Assembly: GCA_012798435.1 (NCBI GenBank)
Contig: JAAZNF010000020.1
Coordinates: 1-40,375 of the forward strand
Direction of reading: 5' to 3'
From: Myxococcales bacterium
Lineage (GTDB): Bacteria > Myxococcota > B64-G9
Length of the DNA: 40,375 nt
Shown here: positions 23,103 through 31,643 of the stretch, piece after piece
How the letters are laid out: each line of letters starts with the position of its first letter
Numbering within the stretch: the first letter of the stretch is position 1
Notes under the pieces: model-generated
What the model was told of the DNA's origin: nothing
The model's database searches: none
Seen by the model: the letters and a program-made list of their open reading frames with translations, nothing else
Made by a program: the position numbers and the translations under genes

Positions 23103-26100
23103 TCAGGCAGCCTGCTCGGCCTTCGGCGTATCGATGTCCTTGAGCTGGACCGCGATCATGGTGGAGACACCGGGCTCCTCCATGGTCACGCCGTACAGGC
23201 GGTCCACCGTCTCCATGGTGCGCTTGTTGTGGGTGATGATGATGAACTGGCTGGTCTTCGACATCTCGCGGATCATGGCGTTCACCCGGTCGATGTTCAC
23301 CTCGTCGAGCGGCGCATCCACCTCGTCGAGCAGACAGAAGGGCGTGGGTTTCACCAGGAAGATGGAGAACAGCAGCGACACCGCGGTCAGAGCCTTCTCG
23401 CCGCCCGACAAGAGTTCGATGTTCTGCAGCTTCTTGCCGGGGGGCTGGGCCACGATGTCCACCCCGGCCTCGAGCACGTCCTGCACTTCCTCGAGCGCCA
23501 GGTGGGCCCGACCGCCGTTGAACAGGCGCGGGAAGATCTCCTGGAACTTGAGGTTGATGGCGTCGAAGGCCTCGCGGAAGCGCTTGCGGCTGGCGCGGTT
23601 GATCTTCTGGATGACCGTCTCCAGTTTCTCCAGGGAGTCTTGCAGATCCCGGCTCTGCGTGGACAGGAACTCGTGACGCTGTTTGAGCCGCTCGTACTCC
23701 TCCACCGCGCCGGGGTTGACGTCGCCCATGCGCTCCATGGCCGAACGCAGCTTGGCGGCGCGGGCCAGAGCCTCCTCGTCTGGCGGCGGCATCAAGTGGA
23801 AGCGGCTGACGCACTCGCCAAGTTCGGTGCGGTGCGCGCGGCGAACGTCCTCCACCAGGTGCGAGAGCGCCAGCTCGCTCTCCTGGAGGCGGAGCCCGAT
23901 CTCGCCGAGCAGGGACCGGCCTTCGTCCAGCTCGCGGCGCTCGTTCTTCTGGAGCAATTCGTCCGCCCCGATGGAGGCCAACAACTCCTCGTAGCGCTGG
24001 CGCCGCAGCGCCAGCTCCTTCTGATCGCACTCCTTGCGGTTGAGGAGTGTCGCGATCTCCTGGCGGCTCTCCTCGATCTGGGAGCGGCTGCGAGTCACCT
24101 GCAGGTTGTCCTGGTTGACCTCCTGCCGCAGGCGCGAGAGCCGCTCCTGGATCTCGGCACGGGTGGCCTGCATGGCCTCTCTGCGCCGACGGGAGGACTG
24201 CAGCCGCTCCTGCCCGGCCGCCGCCCGCACCTTGAGGTCCAGGCACTCCTGGCTGAGGCGGGCCAGCTCGGCGCGCTCCCGCTCCAGGCGCTCGCGCAGC
24301 TCGCGCAACTCCTCGTCCAGTCGCGCCTGCTCCTGGCTCAGTGTCTCCTGCTGCCGCAGAAGCTCGCTGCGCTCCTCCCGGCAGCGGTCGCGCTGCGTCT
24401 CCTGCTCGAGCTTCTCCCGGCGCAGGCCGCCCAGGCGCTCCTCCTGTCGGGATATCTCCGCGTCCAGGTGGTGCAGGTCCTTCTCGCGATCCACGATGCG
24501 GATCTCTTCCTCGTGGGAGTTCTGGCGCAGCGAGTCGAGCGCCGAGTGCGCCGAGGAGAGCTGCGCCTTCATCTGGCCCATGGCCGCCTGCACCAGGGCG
24601 TGCTGGGCCTCGAGATCCTGGAGCGCATCGGAGAGTTCCCGGATCTGGCGCTTGTGGGCGAGCAGGTGGGCGCCCGGTCCTTCCAGGGAGCCGCCGGTGA
24701 GCACTCCCTCCGGCTCCAGCACCTCGCCGTCCAGCGTGACCAGGGTGGCCTTGTGCCCGTTGCTGCGCCACACGGCCAGCGCGCTGGAGAGGTCCTCCAC
24801 CACCACCACGTCGCCGAGCAGGTAACGCACCACGCCCTCGTACTGGGGCTCGAAGGCCATCAGCGTGCGCATGGGACCGATCACCCCGGGGCCGTGGACG
24901 GTCTCGGCGCTCACCTCGTACACCGGGTCGCGCAGCGATAGCGGGATGAAGGACGAGCGCCCCTGGGATTCGGCTTTCAGGTAGTCGATGGCCGCCAGGC
25001 CGGCCTCCTGGGAGCGCACCACCACGCCCTGCAGCCGATCCCCGAGCACCGCCTGCACCGCCGTTTCGTATCGTGGCGGGGCTTGCAGCACGTCGGCCAC
25101 CAAGCCCACCACCCGATCCTGCTGGGATTGCTCGCGCGCCTTCATCATGACCTGGCGCACGCCGTTCTGGCAGCCCTCGAAGTCGCGCATGATCTGCTGG
25201 AGCGAGCTCAGCCGCGAGCGCTTGTCGGAAATCTCCTCCCGCAGCGCCATGGCGCGGGCCTCGGTCTGGGCGAGCTGCGAACGCAGGTCGGCGAGCGAGT
25301 TCTCCTCGGCCGCGCGGCGCTCGGTGAGGTTCAAATGGAGCTGCTTGCGCTCGGATAGGTCCCGGCGGGCGTCGGTCCGCTGGCCGGCCAGGTCGCCGAG
25401 GTATTTCTCCAGGGCGGCGGCCTCCCCCTCCAGTTGTCCGAGGCGGGTTTCGCGGTCGATGAGGCGCTGCTCGAGCGCCGTCTGACGGCTGCGCAACTCC
25501 CCGGTTTCGGTCCCGAGCTGGAGCTGCCGGGCCCGGACACCCTCCAGCGTCGTCTCGATCTCGCGCACCCGGGACTCTTGCTGGCTCTGTTGCTCGGCGC
25601 GTTCCCGCAGGCGCAGCTCGGCCCCGCTCGCCTGGGCTTCCACCTCGGCCAGTTCCCGCTCGGCCTGCTCGGCCTCGCGCTCGATCTGCCCGATGCGCGC
25701 ATGCAGCGTCTCGATCTCGTTGGCCGACTCCTGGCTGCGGCTCCCGGCGGCCTGGATCTCTCGGTTCAAGAACTCCATGTTCTGCTCGTGCAGCCGGATC
25801 TGGTTGTCGGCCGAGAGCAGCCGCTCCTGCATCTCCGAGAGCCCGCGCTCTTCTTCCATCAAGACCAGGCGGCGTTCCTCGATGGAGGCCTCGCGGGACG
25901 CGATGCGCGACTGCAACGCCGCTCCCTGGTCGGCGAGCGCTTGCTGCTTCTGGGAGAGGTGGCGGCGGACCACGGAGAGCTCGAGGAAGCGGTGGGTGGC
26001 AGAGCGCAGCTCGACCTCGCGGACCTGTTCCTTCAGCTTGAGGTACCGGGCCGCCTTGCGCGCCTGGCGCTGCAGCGCGTCCAGGTTGCGGCCGATCTCG

Positions 26101-26696
26101 GTCACGACGTCGTTCACCCGCAGCAGGTTCTGCCGGGTGAGCTCCATCTTGCGCTCGGCCACCTTGCGGCGGGCGCGATACTTGCTCACCCCGGCGGCTT
26201 CCTCGATGACCACGCGGCGATCCTGCGGTTTCAGCGACACCAGCAGGCCGATCTGACCCTGGCCGATGATGGAGTAGGCCCGGGTGCCCACCCCGGTGCC
26301 CATGAACAGCTCCTGCACGTCCAGCAGGCGGCAAGCGGTCTTGTTGATGGAATACTCGCTCTCTCCGGAGCGGAACAGCCGCCGGCTCACCGTGATCTCC
26401 GAGTACTGGGCGTACTCCGGAGGCACGTTGTGGCCGTCGTTCTCGAAGGTCAGCGCCACCTCGGCCATCCCCATGGGAGGCTTGGACTCGCTGCCGGCGA
26501 AGATGACGTCCTCCATGTTCTTGCCGCGCAGCATACGCACGCTCTGCTCGCCCATGACCCAACGGATGGCATCGACCAGGTTGCTCTTGCCGCACCCGTT
26601 GGGGCCGACGATCCCCGTCATTCCGTCATCGAAGCGCAGGCGAGTACGCTCCATGAACGACTTGAACCCGAAAAGCTCCATCCGTCGCAGTTTCAA
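23103..26696 (-). CDS. smc: Chromosome segregation ATPase SMC
   Basis: 1197 aa from TTG 26696, chosen because GAGAGG precedes it and MKLRRMELFGFKSF is the family start; an upstream ATG at 26756 adds 20 residues with no support. Walker A is GPNGCGKS (31-38). Long coiled coils flank the hinge at about 500-680 (VVGLVADVLQAPPRY... DRLQGVVV; GPIGPM region). The C-terminal head has the signature LLSGGEKALTAVSLLFSIFL and Walker B FCLLDEVDAPLDEVN. SMC with ScpAB compacts and separates chromosomes; scpA/B are not in the window. A clean -10 (TACAAT) with a GTGAC-rich sequence lies upstream. ftsY follows. Confidence 0.97.
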   Translation of the reverse strand: MKLRRMELFGFKSFMERTRLRFDDGMTGIVGPNGCGKSNLVDAIRWVMGEQSVRMLRGKNMEDVIFAGSESKPPMGMAEVALTFENDGHNVPPEYAQYSEITVSRRLFRSGESEYSINKTACRLLDVQELFMGTGVGTRAYSIIGQGQIGLLVSLKPQDRRVVIEEAAGVSKYRARRKVAERKMELTRQNLLRVNDVVTEIGRNLDALQRQARKAARYLKLKEQVREVELRSATHRFLELSVVRRHLSQKQQALADQGAALQSRIASREASIEERRLVLMEEERGLSEMQERLLSADNQIRLHEQNMEFLNREIQAAGSRSQESANEIETLHARIGQIEREAEQAERELAEVEAQASGAELRLRERAEQQSQQESRVREIETTLEGVRARQLQLGTETGELRSRQTALEQRLIDRETRLGQLEGEAAALEKYLGDLAGQRTDARRDLSERKQLHLNLTERRAAEENSLADLRSQLAQTEARAMALREEISDKRSRLSSLQQIMRDFEGCQNGVRQVMMKAREQSQQDRVVGLVADVLQAPPRYETAVQAVLGDRLQGVVVRSQEAGLAAIDYLKAESQGRSSFIPLSLRDPVYEVSAETVHGPGVIGPMRTLMAFEPQYEGVVRYLLGDVVVVEDLSSALAVWRSNGHKATLVTLDGEVLEPEGVLTGGSLEGPGAHLLAHKRQIRELSDALQDLEAQHALVQAAMGQMKAQLSSAHSALDSLRQNSHEEEIRIVDREKDLHHLDAEISRQEERLGGLRREKLEQETQRDRCREERSELLRQQETLSQEQARLDEELRELRERLERERAELARLSQECLDLKVRAAAGQERLQSSRRRREAMQATRAEIQERLSRLRQEVNQDNLQVTRSRSQIEESRQEIATLLNRKECDQKELALRRQRYEELLASIGADELLQKNERRELDEGRSLLGEIGLRLQESELALSHLVEDVRRAHRTELGECVSRFHLMPPPDEEALARAAKLRSAMERMGDVNPGAVEEYERLKQRHEFLSTQSRDLQDSLEKLETVIQKINRASRKRFREAFDAINLKFQEIFPRLFNGGRAHLALEEVQDVLEAGVDIVAQPPGKKLQNIELLSGGEKALTAVSLLFSIFLVKPTPFCLLDEVDAPLDEVNIDRVNAMIREMSKTSQFIIITHNKRTMETVDRLYGVTMEEPGVSTMIAVQLKDIDTPKAEQAA

Positions 26697-26764
26697 GGTG
26701 TACCTCTCAATCGACTCGAGCCATCGGCACTCAGACACGCGTGCCACGTATGGCAAGGTATTTC

Positions 26765-26800
26765 ATTGTACCGTCACGAATGGTCACACCCAGGCGTGAC
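26765..26800 (-). promoter_or_regulatory. Putative smc promoter region with GTCAC/GTGAC repeats
   Basis: A -10-like TACAAT (26770-26765, minus strand) lies 68 bases before the smc start; no clear -35 is seen. Just upstream, CGTGAC/GTCAC elements occur three times between 26773 and 26800, including an inverted pair (GTCACG at 26773-26778 and CGTGAC at 26795-26800). This could be an operator replacing a -35. The remaining gap up to the TPR stop at 26869 shows nothing else. Confidence 0.35.
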
Positions 26801-26868
26801 AGTGGATGGGTGGACTCCTATCACAGGCCGGTCTTGCTGTAAAGCAGAAAATCCAATCCGCGGTATAT

Positions 26869-27723
26869 TCAGGCCAGGGGGACCACAACATCTGGTGGGG
26901 AAAGGCGGCAGAGCTCGATGAACTTCGGGTCTTTTCGAACCTCATCGAAGCGAGAGTCTTCGTCCAGCCAGTTTTGAACCGTCTGGATGTCCGAACGCAG
27001 CGCGGGTTCGAGGTGTTCGAAGCATTCCTCGGTGCGGTGCCGGAGGGCGGCCGCCGCCGCCAAGTTGTAGTGGGCGTAGAGGTTCTCGGGATCCCTCTTC
27101 AGCACCCGCGAAAGGTGCTGGGCGCCTTCTTCCAGGAAACCGGCCTGGACGAAGGCCACGCCCAGGTCGATGAGGATGTCGAGGTCGTCGGGCTGCATCT
27201 GGGAGGCGGCGCGGAGGAACCCGATGGCCTCGTGGACTCGCCCGGTATCCGCGAGCAGGTTGCCGAGCTCGTGGTTGGCGGTCGGATTGCGCGGATCCTT
27301 TTCGATGGCGCTTCGCAGGGCCTTTTCGGCGGGCTCGAACTCGCCGCGGTCCATGAGCGTGATGGCCAGCTGGATCAACGCGTCCACGTGCTCGGGCTCG
27401 TGGCGCAGCACGTGCTCCAGCTCCTGCACCGCGAGGTTGCTGCCGTGCACGCTCAGGAAGAACCCCAGGTGATAGCGGGCCGACTCGTTGTCGGGGGCCA
27501 CCCGCACCGCATCCACCAGGTCGGACAGGGCCTCCAGGAGCTTTCCCTGCTCGATGTACACGCTGGCGCGGTTGATGCGAGGGAACGGCGCCAGCGGATC
27601 CAGGGCCAGCGCGCGGGAGAACTCCTGCATGGCCTCGTCCAGGAAACCCCGGTCGGCGAGCTCGATGCCGTGGATGTTGTGGCTGTCGGGGTTGCCGGGC
27701 TCTCTTGTTCTTCGCCGTTTCAC
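26869..27723 (-). CDS. TPR-repeat protein
   Basis: 284 aa from GTG 27723 (reads VKRRRTREPGN). About seven TPR-like units follow one another: AMQEFSRALALDPLAPF, ALSDLVDAVRVAPDNES, AVQELEHVLRHEPEHVD, AEKALRSAIEKDPRNPT, AIGFLRAASQMQPDDLD, GAQHLSRVLKRDPENLY. No signal peptide is seen; the N-terminus is basic. TPR solenoids bind partner proteins, unknown here. A strong promoter ends seven bases before the GTG and no Shine-Dalgarno is present. smc lies downstream with 172 bases between; the upstream neighbour is the rhomboid gene, 50 bases away. Confidence 0.87.
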   Translation of the reverse strand: MKRRRTREPGNPDSHNIHGIELADRGFLDEAMQEFSRALALDPLAPFPRINRASVYIEQGKLLEALSDLVDAVRVAPDNESARYHLGFFLSVHGSNLAVQELEHVLRHEPEHVDALIQLAITLMDRGEFEPAEKALRSAIEKDPRNPTANHELGNLLADTGRVHEAIGFLRAASQMQPDDLDILIDLGVAFVQAGFLEEGAQHLSRVLKRDPENLYAHYNLAAAAALRHRTEECFEHLEPALRSDIQTVQNWLDEDSRFDEVRKDPKFIELCRLSPPDVVVPLA

Positions 27724-27730
27724 GGCGCGC

Positions 27731-27759
27731 AGTCTAGATCCGCGCGGATGGTGCGTCAA
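27731..27759 (-). promoter_or_regulatory. Promoter of the TPR gene, ending 7 bases before the start
   Basis: Minus strand: TTGACG (27759-27754), 17 bases, TAGACT (27736-27731), then seven bases to GTG 27723. With usual -10 to start-site distance the mRNA would begin at the start codon. It lies between the rhomboid stop (27774) and the TPR gene. Confidence 0.55.
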
Positions 27760-27773
27760 GCGCGCCGCGCCAG

Positions 27774-28928
27774 TCAGCGCCGGCGTTCGATGCGGACCAG
27801 GGCCTCCCGCGCGCGTTGGGCGGTCTCCTCGTCGGGCTTGTAGTCGAACACCGAGAGCAGGTGCTGGTAGGCCGTGGTGGGCTGGCCGCGGGCGAGCGCC
27901 AGCAGGCCGAGGTGCAGAAACACCCGCGCCAGATCGGCGCTGTCTCCGTGGGCCGAGAGGCAGCGCCGCAGGAGCCGGGCGGCCGCCACCGGGTGCCCCG
28001 CCTCGTGGAGCCAGTCGGCGAGCGCCACGCACTCGTCCGGGGACAGCCGGCCGAGCTCGCCCGGTGGCACCTCCTCCAGGGTGTGTATGGCGTCCGCGGG
28101 GCGCTGCTCGCGGATGGCGCTGCTCAGGCGCTCCAGCGGATGCGCCGCCCGGGGAGCGAACTCGCGTTTCTCCGGGCCGCGGTCCTTCCATGGCCAGGAC
28201 CAGCCGAGTGCCTCGCCGGCCAGCGCCAGTGCCAGGCCCGCCACGAACCCGCCCAGGTGGGCGCCGAAGGCCACGTTGGAATCCGAGCCGATAAGGAACG
28301 GCAGCAGGTTGTCGGCCAGGATGTAGAACCCCAGCACCCAGCGCACCGGCAGCAGCACGGTGTCGAAGAAGAACGGGAACAGCGCGACGAACACCTTCAC
28401 CCGGTTGCGTGGGAACAGCACGAAATACATTCCAATCACGCCGGAGATGGCCCCCGAGGCGCCGACCAGCGGGATCTGACCGTTCTTGGCGAACAGCGAG
28501 AAGGCCAGCGTCGATAGGATCCCGGTGCCAAGGTAGGCCAACAGGTAGCCGACCCGGCCCAGCCGGTGCTCGATGTTGTCGCCGAAGATCCACAAGAACA
28601 GCATGTTGCCGGCGAGGTGCAGCAGCCCGGCGTGCAGGAACATGCAGGTGACGAGGTCGAGGAACTCCGGCTGGGCGGGGCGGTAACCGTGGGCGAAGAC
28701 GAACAGGTCGTAGGCCGACAGCTCTCGCAGGGCAAGAAACGAGATTGGCTGATCCGGCATGAGCTGGCGAAGATACTCGGCCAGCAGCGGATCGCGTGGA
28801 TCCACCCCGGTTTGGGAGAGGGGCAACGCCACGGCGAGGTACACAAGGATGTTCACCCCCATGAGGGACCAGTTGACCCAGGGGCGGAAATATTGCGGGT
28901 TGGGCGTGTCGCCGAGCGGTATGAACAT
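27774..28928 (-). CDS. Rhomboid-family intramembrane serine protease
   Basis: 384 aa. The rhomboid core occupies about 15-245 with six or more membrane helices. The catalytic Ser159 is in GASGAISG and His224 in FGAHLGGF; HAGLLHLAGNMLFLWIFG (99-116) supplies the conserved His and Asn of helix 2. It cleaves membrane proteins within the bilayer. A 135-residue cytoplasmic C-terminal part is helical and TPR-like (LADWLHEAGHPVAAARLLRRCL, LARVFLHLGLLALARG), as seen in some other bacterial rhomboids. The ATG at 28928 has no Shine-Dalgarno but a promoter just upstream. It is divergent from the phosphatase gene. Confidence 0.94.
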   Translation of the reverse strand: MFIPLGDTPNPQYFRPWVNWSLMGVNILVYLAVALPLSQTGVDPRDPLLAEYLRQLMPDQPISFLALRELSAYDLFVFAHGYRPAQPEFLDLVTCMFLHAGLLHLAGNMLFLWIFGDNIEHRLGRVGYLLAYLGTGILSTLAFSLFAKNGQIPLVGASGAISGVIGMYFVLFPRNRVKVFVALFPFFFDTVLLPVRWVLGFYILADNLLPFLIGSDSNVAFGAHLGGFVAGLALALAGEALGWSWPWKDRGPEKREFAPRAAHPLERLSSAIREQRPADAIHTLEEVPPGELGRLSPDECVALADWLHEAGHPVAAARLLRRCLSAHGDSADLARVFLHLGLLALARGQPTTAYQHLLSVFDYKPDEETAQRAREALVRIERRR

Positions 28929-28934
28929 GGGGGC

Positions 28935-28963
28935 AGCCTACTCGCGGAGGCTTCTTTGCGCAA
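28935..28963 (-). promoter_or_regulatory. Promoter of the rhomboid gene, ending 6 bases before ATG
   Basis: Minus strand: TTGCGC (28963-28958), 17 bases, TAGGCT (28940-28935), six bases, ATG. No Shine-Dalgarno. Same layout as at the ftsY, TPR and phosphatase genes. Confidence 0.5.
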
Positions 28964-28991
28964 CCCGGTCGGCGGCGAGCGCATGAAGCTG

Positions 28992-29020
28992 TTGCGTCCC
29001 GGCTCAAAAAACAATAGCGT
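28992..29020 (+). promoter_or_regulatory. Candidate promoter of the tyrosine phosphatase gene
   Basis: TTGCGT (28992-28997), 17 bases, TAGCGT (29015-29020), then six bases to ATG 29027. There is no Shine-Dalgarno. Moderate consensus match, but the position matches the divergent rhomboid promoter. Confidence 0.4.
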
Positions 29021-29026
29021 TGCCAC

Positions 29027-29662
29027 ATGAATCAACGAAATCTCCAAGCGTGCATGCGCCGGTGGCTGTTTCGCCTGTCTCTGGTCGCGCTCATCTCGGC
29101 CGGCGGGTGGGCCATCACTCCGCCCACCTTCGCGGGAGAGCCCGCCAGCGCCGCCGCGCGGCCGGAGAGATACGCCAAGCCCCTCCAGGGAGAGGGCCTG
29201 TCCAACTTCTACAAGGTTTCGGACGCGCTCTATCGCGGGGCGCAGCCGGACAAGCAGGGCATGAAGACGCTCGAGAAGCTGGGCATCCGCACCGTGGTCA
29301 ATCTGCGCTCGATGCACTCCGATCGCAAGAAGCTCAACGGCACGAATCTCCGCTACATGCACATCCCCATCAACACCTTCGACATCAAGGAAGAGCACGT
29401 GGTGGCCTTCCTCAAGGTCATGGCCGACCCCGCCAACCACCCGGTGTTCCTCCACTGCCAGCACGGGGCCGATCGCACCGGCATGATGACGGCCTTCTAC
29501 CGCATCATGTTCCAGGGCTGGTCGCGCGAGGAGGCCATGCAGGAGATGCTCGAGGGCGGCTACGGCTTCCACTCCATCTGGAAGAACATCGTCTCGTTCC
29601 TTCGAAAAGCCGACCTCGACCGCATCCGCGAGAGGGCCGGCCTACCTCCGGCGAAGCCATAG
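29027..29662 (+). CDS. Exported dual-specificity/tyrosine phosphatase
   Basis: 211 aa. An N-terminal signal peptide (basic MNQRNLQACMRRW then hydrophobic, cut about FAG-EP) places the enzyme in the periplasm. The PTP active-site loop is HCQHGADRTGM with Cys144 and Arg150. GLSNFYKVSDALYRGAQP (57-74) and LGIRTVVNLR (85-94) are the usual entry to this DSP-like family. Asp119 is a candidate general acid. An alternative start at ATG 29054 would only shorten the signal. Periplasmic substrates are unknown. It converges on the MFS gene; a minus-strand terminator lies in the 49-base gap. Confidence 0.9.
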   Translation: MNQRNLQACMRRWLFRLSLVALISAGGWAITPPTFAGEPASAAARPERYAKPLQGEGLSNFYKVSDALYRGAQPDKQGMKTLEKLGIRTVVNLRSMHSDRKKLNGTNLRYMHIPINTFDIKEEHVVAFLKVMADPANHPVFLHCQHGADRTGMMTAFYRIMFQGWSREEAMQEMLEGGYGFHSIWKNIVSFLRKADLDRIRERAGLPPAKP

Positions 29663-29672
29663 CGGCAGGTCG

Positions 29673-29691
29673 AAAAATCGCGCCTGGCGCG
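29673..29691 (-). terminator. Intrinsic terminator after the MFS gene
   Basis: On the minus strand CGCGC (29691-29687) pairs with GCGCG (29683-29679) around a CAG loop, followed by ATTTTT (29678-29673). It begins 20 bases after the transporter stop codon, a suitable place for a terminator. Confidence 0.55.
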
Positions 29692-29711
29692 CCGCGCTCG
29701 GGGGTGTCCTC

Positions 29712-31151
29712 TTACTTTCGGATCGGGTAGCGGGTGAAGGCCAGGGCCGCGGCCAGCAGGCACAGCCCGGCCAGCGGGGGGGCCAGGCGGATGCCCAGGT
29801 TGTCCTGGGTGCTGCCGCCGAAGAACTGGAAGAGCAGCCCGGCGATGCCCGGCCCCAGCGCGGCGCCGGTCTTCTGGATGAGCCCCTCCATGCCGTTGTA
29901 GATGCCCTCGCGCCGGAGCCCGGTGAGCTTCTCGTCGGCGTCGATGACGTCGGCCAGGATGGGCCGGATGATCACCAGCGCGATGGCGAGGGGGAACGTC
30001 GCCAGCGCGAAGAGGACCAGCGCTTGCGACAGCGGCGTTAGAACCGGCCACAGGCCCAGCGTCGACATGAGGATGAGCACGATCCCCAGCCAGGTGAGCG
30101 AGAGGATGTACAGCGCGCGCTTTCCCATGCGTCGCGAAAGCAGCGACACCAGCGGGAACAGCAGCGCCGCGCCCAGCAGCACCAGCATCATGAGGTAGCC
30201 GGCCGCGAGCTCCCAGTCGACCGCGCCGTGCTCGCCGACGGCGCCCAGCGCCCCCAGGAGGGAGAGGTCGCGCTCCGTGGCGGGGTAGGAGCCCAGGATC
30301 TTGGTGGCCACGAAGGGCGTGACGAAGACGATGGTGGCCGCCGCCATGCGGTAGAAACCCGCGCCCAGGACGTAGGGGAGGAAGGCCGGGTTGCGGAACA
30401 CCGAGGCGAACTCGCGCAGGGCATCGCACACCGGCCGGCCGCCGCTCGGGCGCATCTCGGGCGGCCGGTAGCGTTCGCGGGTGAAGAGCGCGGCGAGCAT
30501 GAAGCACACCATGAGCGTGAGCGCGCCGATGAGCCCGGTCACCTGATAGCCGTTCGCGAGGAACAGCGCCCCCGTGGCGAAGGCGCCGGCGAAGACGGGC
30601 GGCAGGATGTTGCCGGCGGCGGTCCCCAGCACCTCGTGGATGCCCATGAAGGCGGAGATGCGGACCCGCTCGTTGTCGTAGGGCGTGATCTCGGGAAGCA
30701 GCGCGAGGTACGGCGCCACCACCACGGTGAAGAACAGCCAGAAGCCAAAGAGCGAAAAGAACAGGATGATCGCGTTGGCCAGCGACGGCTCGCCGGTCAC
30801 CGGCGTCCACAGGAAGAAGAAGCACGACCCGAGCAGCGGCGCGCCGATCAGGATCCAGGGGCGCCGCCGGCCGAAGCGCGAGCGGGTGCGGTCGCTGAGA
30901 TAACCCACGATGGGGTCGGTGAAGGCGTTGAGGAACTGCGTGGCGAACCAGATGACGCTGAAGGTGGCCGGGGCCAGGTACCGGATGGGCCGGCCGCCGT
31001 CCTCCTGGCCATAGAAGAAGTACCCCAGCCAGGCCGCCACGATGGTGGGGCTGAAGGCCACCCCGAAGTTCCCGAGCGCGTAGATGGACTGGGATAGAAA
31101 AGAGAGGCTCTGGCCCTCGCGGCGCTCCTCGGTCGGGACGGATTGTGTCAT
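29712..31151 (-). CDS. MFS transporter, GPH (melibiose/glycoside symporter-like) family
   Basis: 479 aa, twelve predicted membrane helices. The first loop has DPIVGYLSDRTRSRFGRRRPWIL (about 77-98), the classic GPH/MelB signature; IRPILADVIDADEKLTGLRREGIYNG in the second half is typical of the same family. GPH carriers take up sugars, glycosides or uronides with Na+ or H+. No sugar-metabolic gene is beside it, so the substrate is open. The ATG at 31151 is preceded by TAGGAAGG, which could serve either as Shine-Dalgarno or as a -10 box. It is divergent from ridA. Confidence 0.93.
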   Translation of the reverse strand: MTQSVPTEERREGQSLSFLSQSIYALGNFGVAFSPTIVAAWLGYFFYGQEDGGRPIRYLAPATFSVIWFATQFLNAFTDPIVGYLSDRTRSRFGRRRPWILIGAPLLGSCFFFLWTPVTGEPSLANAIILFFSLFGFWLFFTVVVAPYLALLPEITPYDNERVRISAFMGIHEVLGTAAGNILPPVFAGAFATGALFLANGYQVTGLIGALTLMVCFMLAALFTRERYRPPEMRPSGGRPVCDALREFASVFRNPAFLPYVLGAGFYRMAAATIVFVTPFVATKILGSYPATERDLSLLGALGAVGEHGAVDWELAAGYLMMLVLLGAALLFPLVSLLSRRMGKRALYILSLTWLGIVLILMSTLGLWPVLTPLSQALVLFALATFPLAIALVIIRPILADVIDADEKLTGLRREGIYNGMEGLIQKTGAALGPGIAGLLFQFFGGSTQDNLGIRLAPPLAGLCLLAAALAFTRYPIRK

Positions 31152-31191
31152 GCCGCCTTCCTATCAGGCGCGGCTGTAAAAATCCAATCAG

Positions 31192-31221
31192 TTGAATCTG
31201 GCGCGCCTGCTCTGGTAGGCT
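31192..31221 (+). promoter_or_regulatory. Candidate promoter of the ridA operon
   Basis: TTGAAT (31192-31197), 18 bases, TAGGCT (31216-31221), about 33 bases before ATG 31254. The ridA gene, unlike its minus-strand neighbours, has a strong Shine-Dalgarno in its leader. Confidence 0.45.
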
Positions 31222-31253
31222 GCGGCCAATTGCGCGAACCCAAGGAGGAGCCG

Positions 31254-31640
31254 ATGAGCCGTGTGAGCGTGGAGAGCCAGCAGGCGCCCAAAGCGGTAGG
31301 ACCGTACTCGCAGGCTTGCCGGGGCAGTGGCGGCCGGACCTTGTACCTCTCGGGGCAGATTCCCCTCGACCCCCGCACCGGGGAGCTGGTGGCGGGGCCG
31401 CCGGCGGCCCAGGCCGAGCGCTGCCTGGAGAACCTCAAGGCGGTGCTGGCGGCGGCGGGATTGGATTTTTCACACGTCTTGCGCTGCACCATCTACATGA
31501 CCGATCTTTCTCACTTCGGCGCGGTCAACGAGGTGTACGGCCGCTACTTCCAAAAGCCCTTCCCGGCCCGGGCCACGGTGCAGGTGGCCGCGCTGCCGAA
31601 GGGCGCCCAGGTGGAGATCGACGCCATCGCCGAACTCTAG
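31254..31640 (+). CDS. RidA/YjgF-family imine deaminase
   Basis: 128 aa from ATG 31254, preceded by AAGGAGGAG; the open frame runs further left without support. RidA proteins hydrolyse reactive enamine/imine products of PLP enzymes. Motifs: PKAVGPYSQACR (12-23), LYLSGQIPLDPRTGELV, the helix NLKAVLAAAGLDFSHVL, YMTDLSHF, and FPARATVQVAALPKGAQVEIDAIA with the carboxylate-binding Arg. It leads a tight run: the TonB-dependent receptor starts three bases after its stop. Confidence 0.94.
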   Translation: MSRVSVESQQAPKAVGPYSQACRGSGGRTLYLSGQIPLDPRTGELVAGPPAAQAERCLENLKAVLAAAGLDFSHVLRCTIYMTDLSHFGAVNEVYGRYFQKPFPARATVQVAALPKGAQVEIDAIAEL

Positions 31641-31643
31641 CGC

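Noticed and set aside
20704-26595. Very long open frames opposite smc, ftsY and the zinc-ribbon gene (990 and 1180 codons)
   Set aside because: They are antisense to well-conserved genes, have low-complexity Arg/Ala/Gly/Pro translations and no family motifs. Long shadow frames are expected at this GC content.
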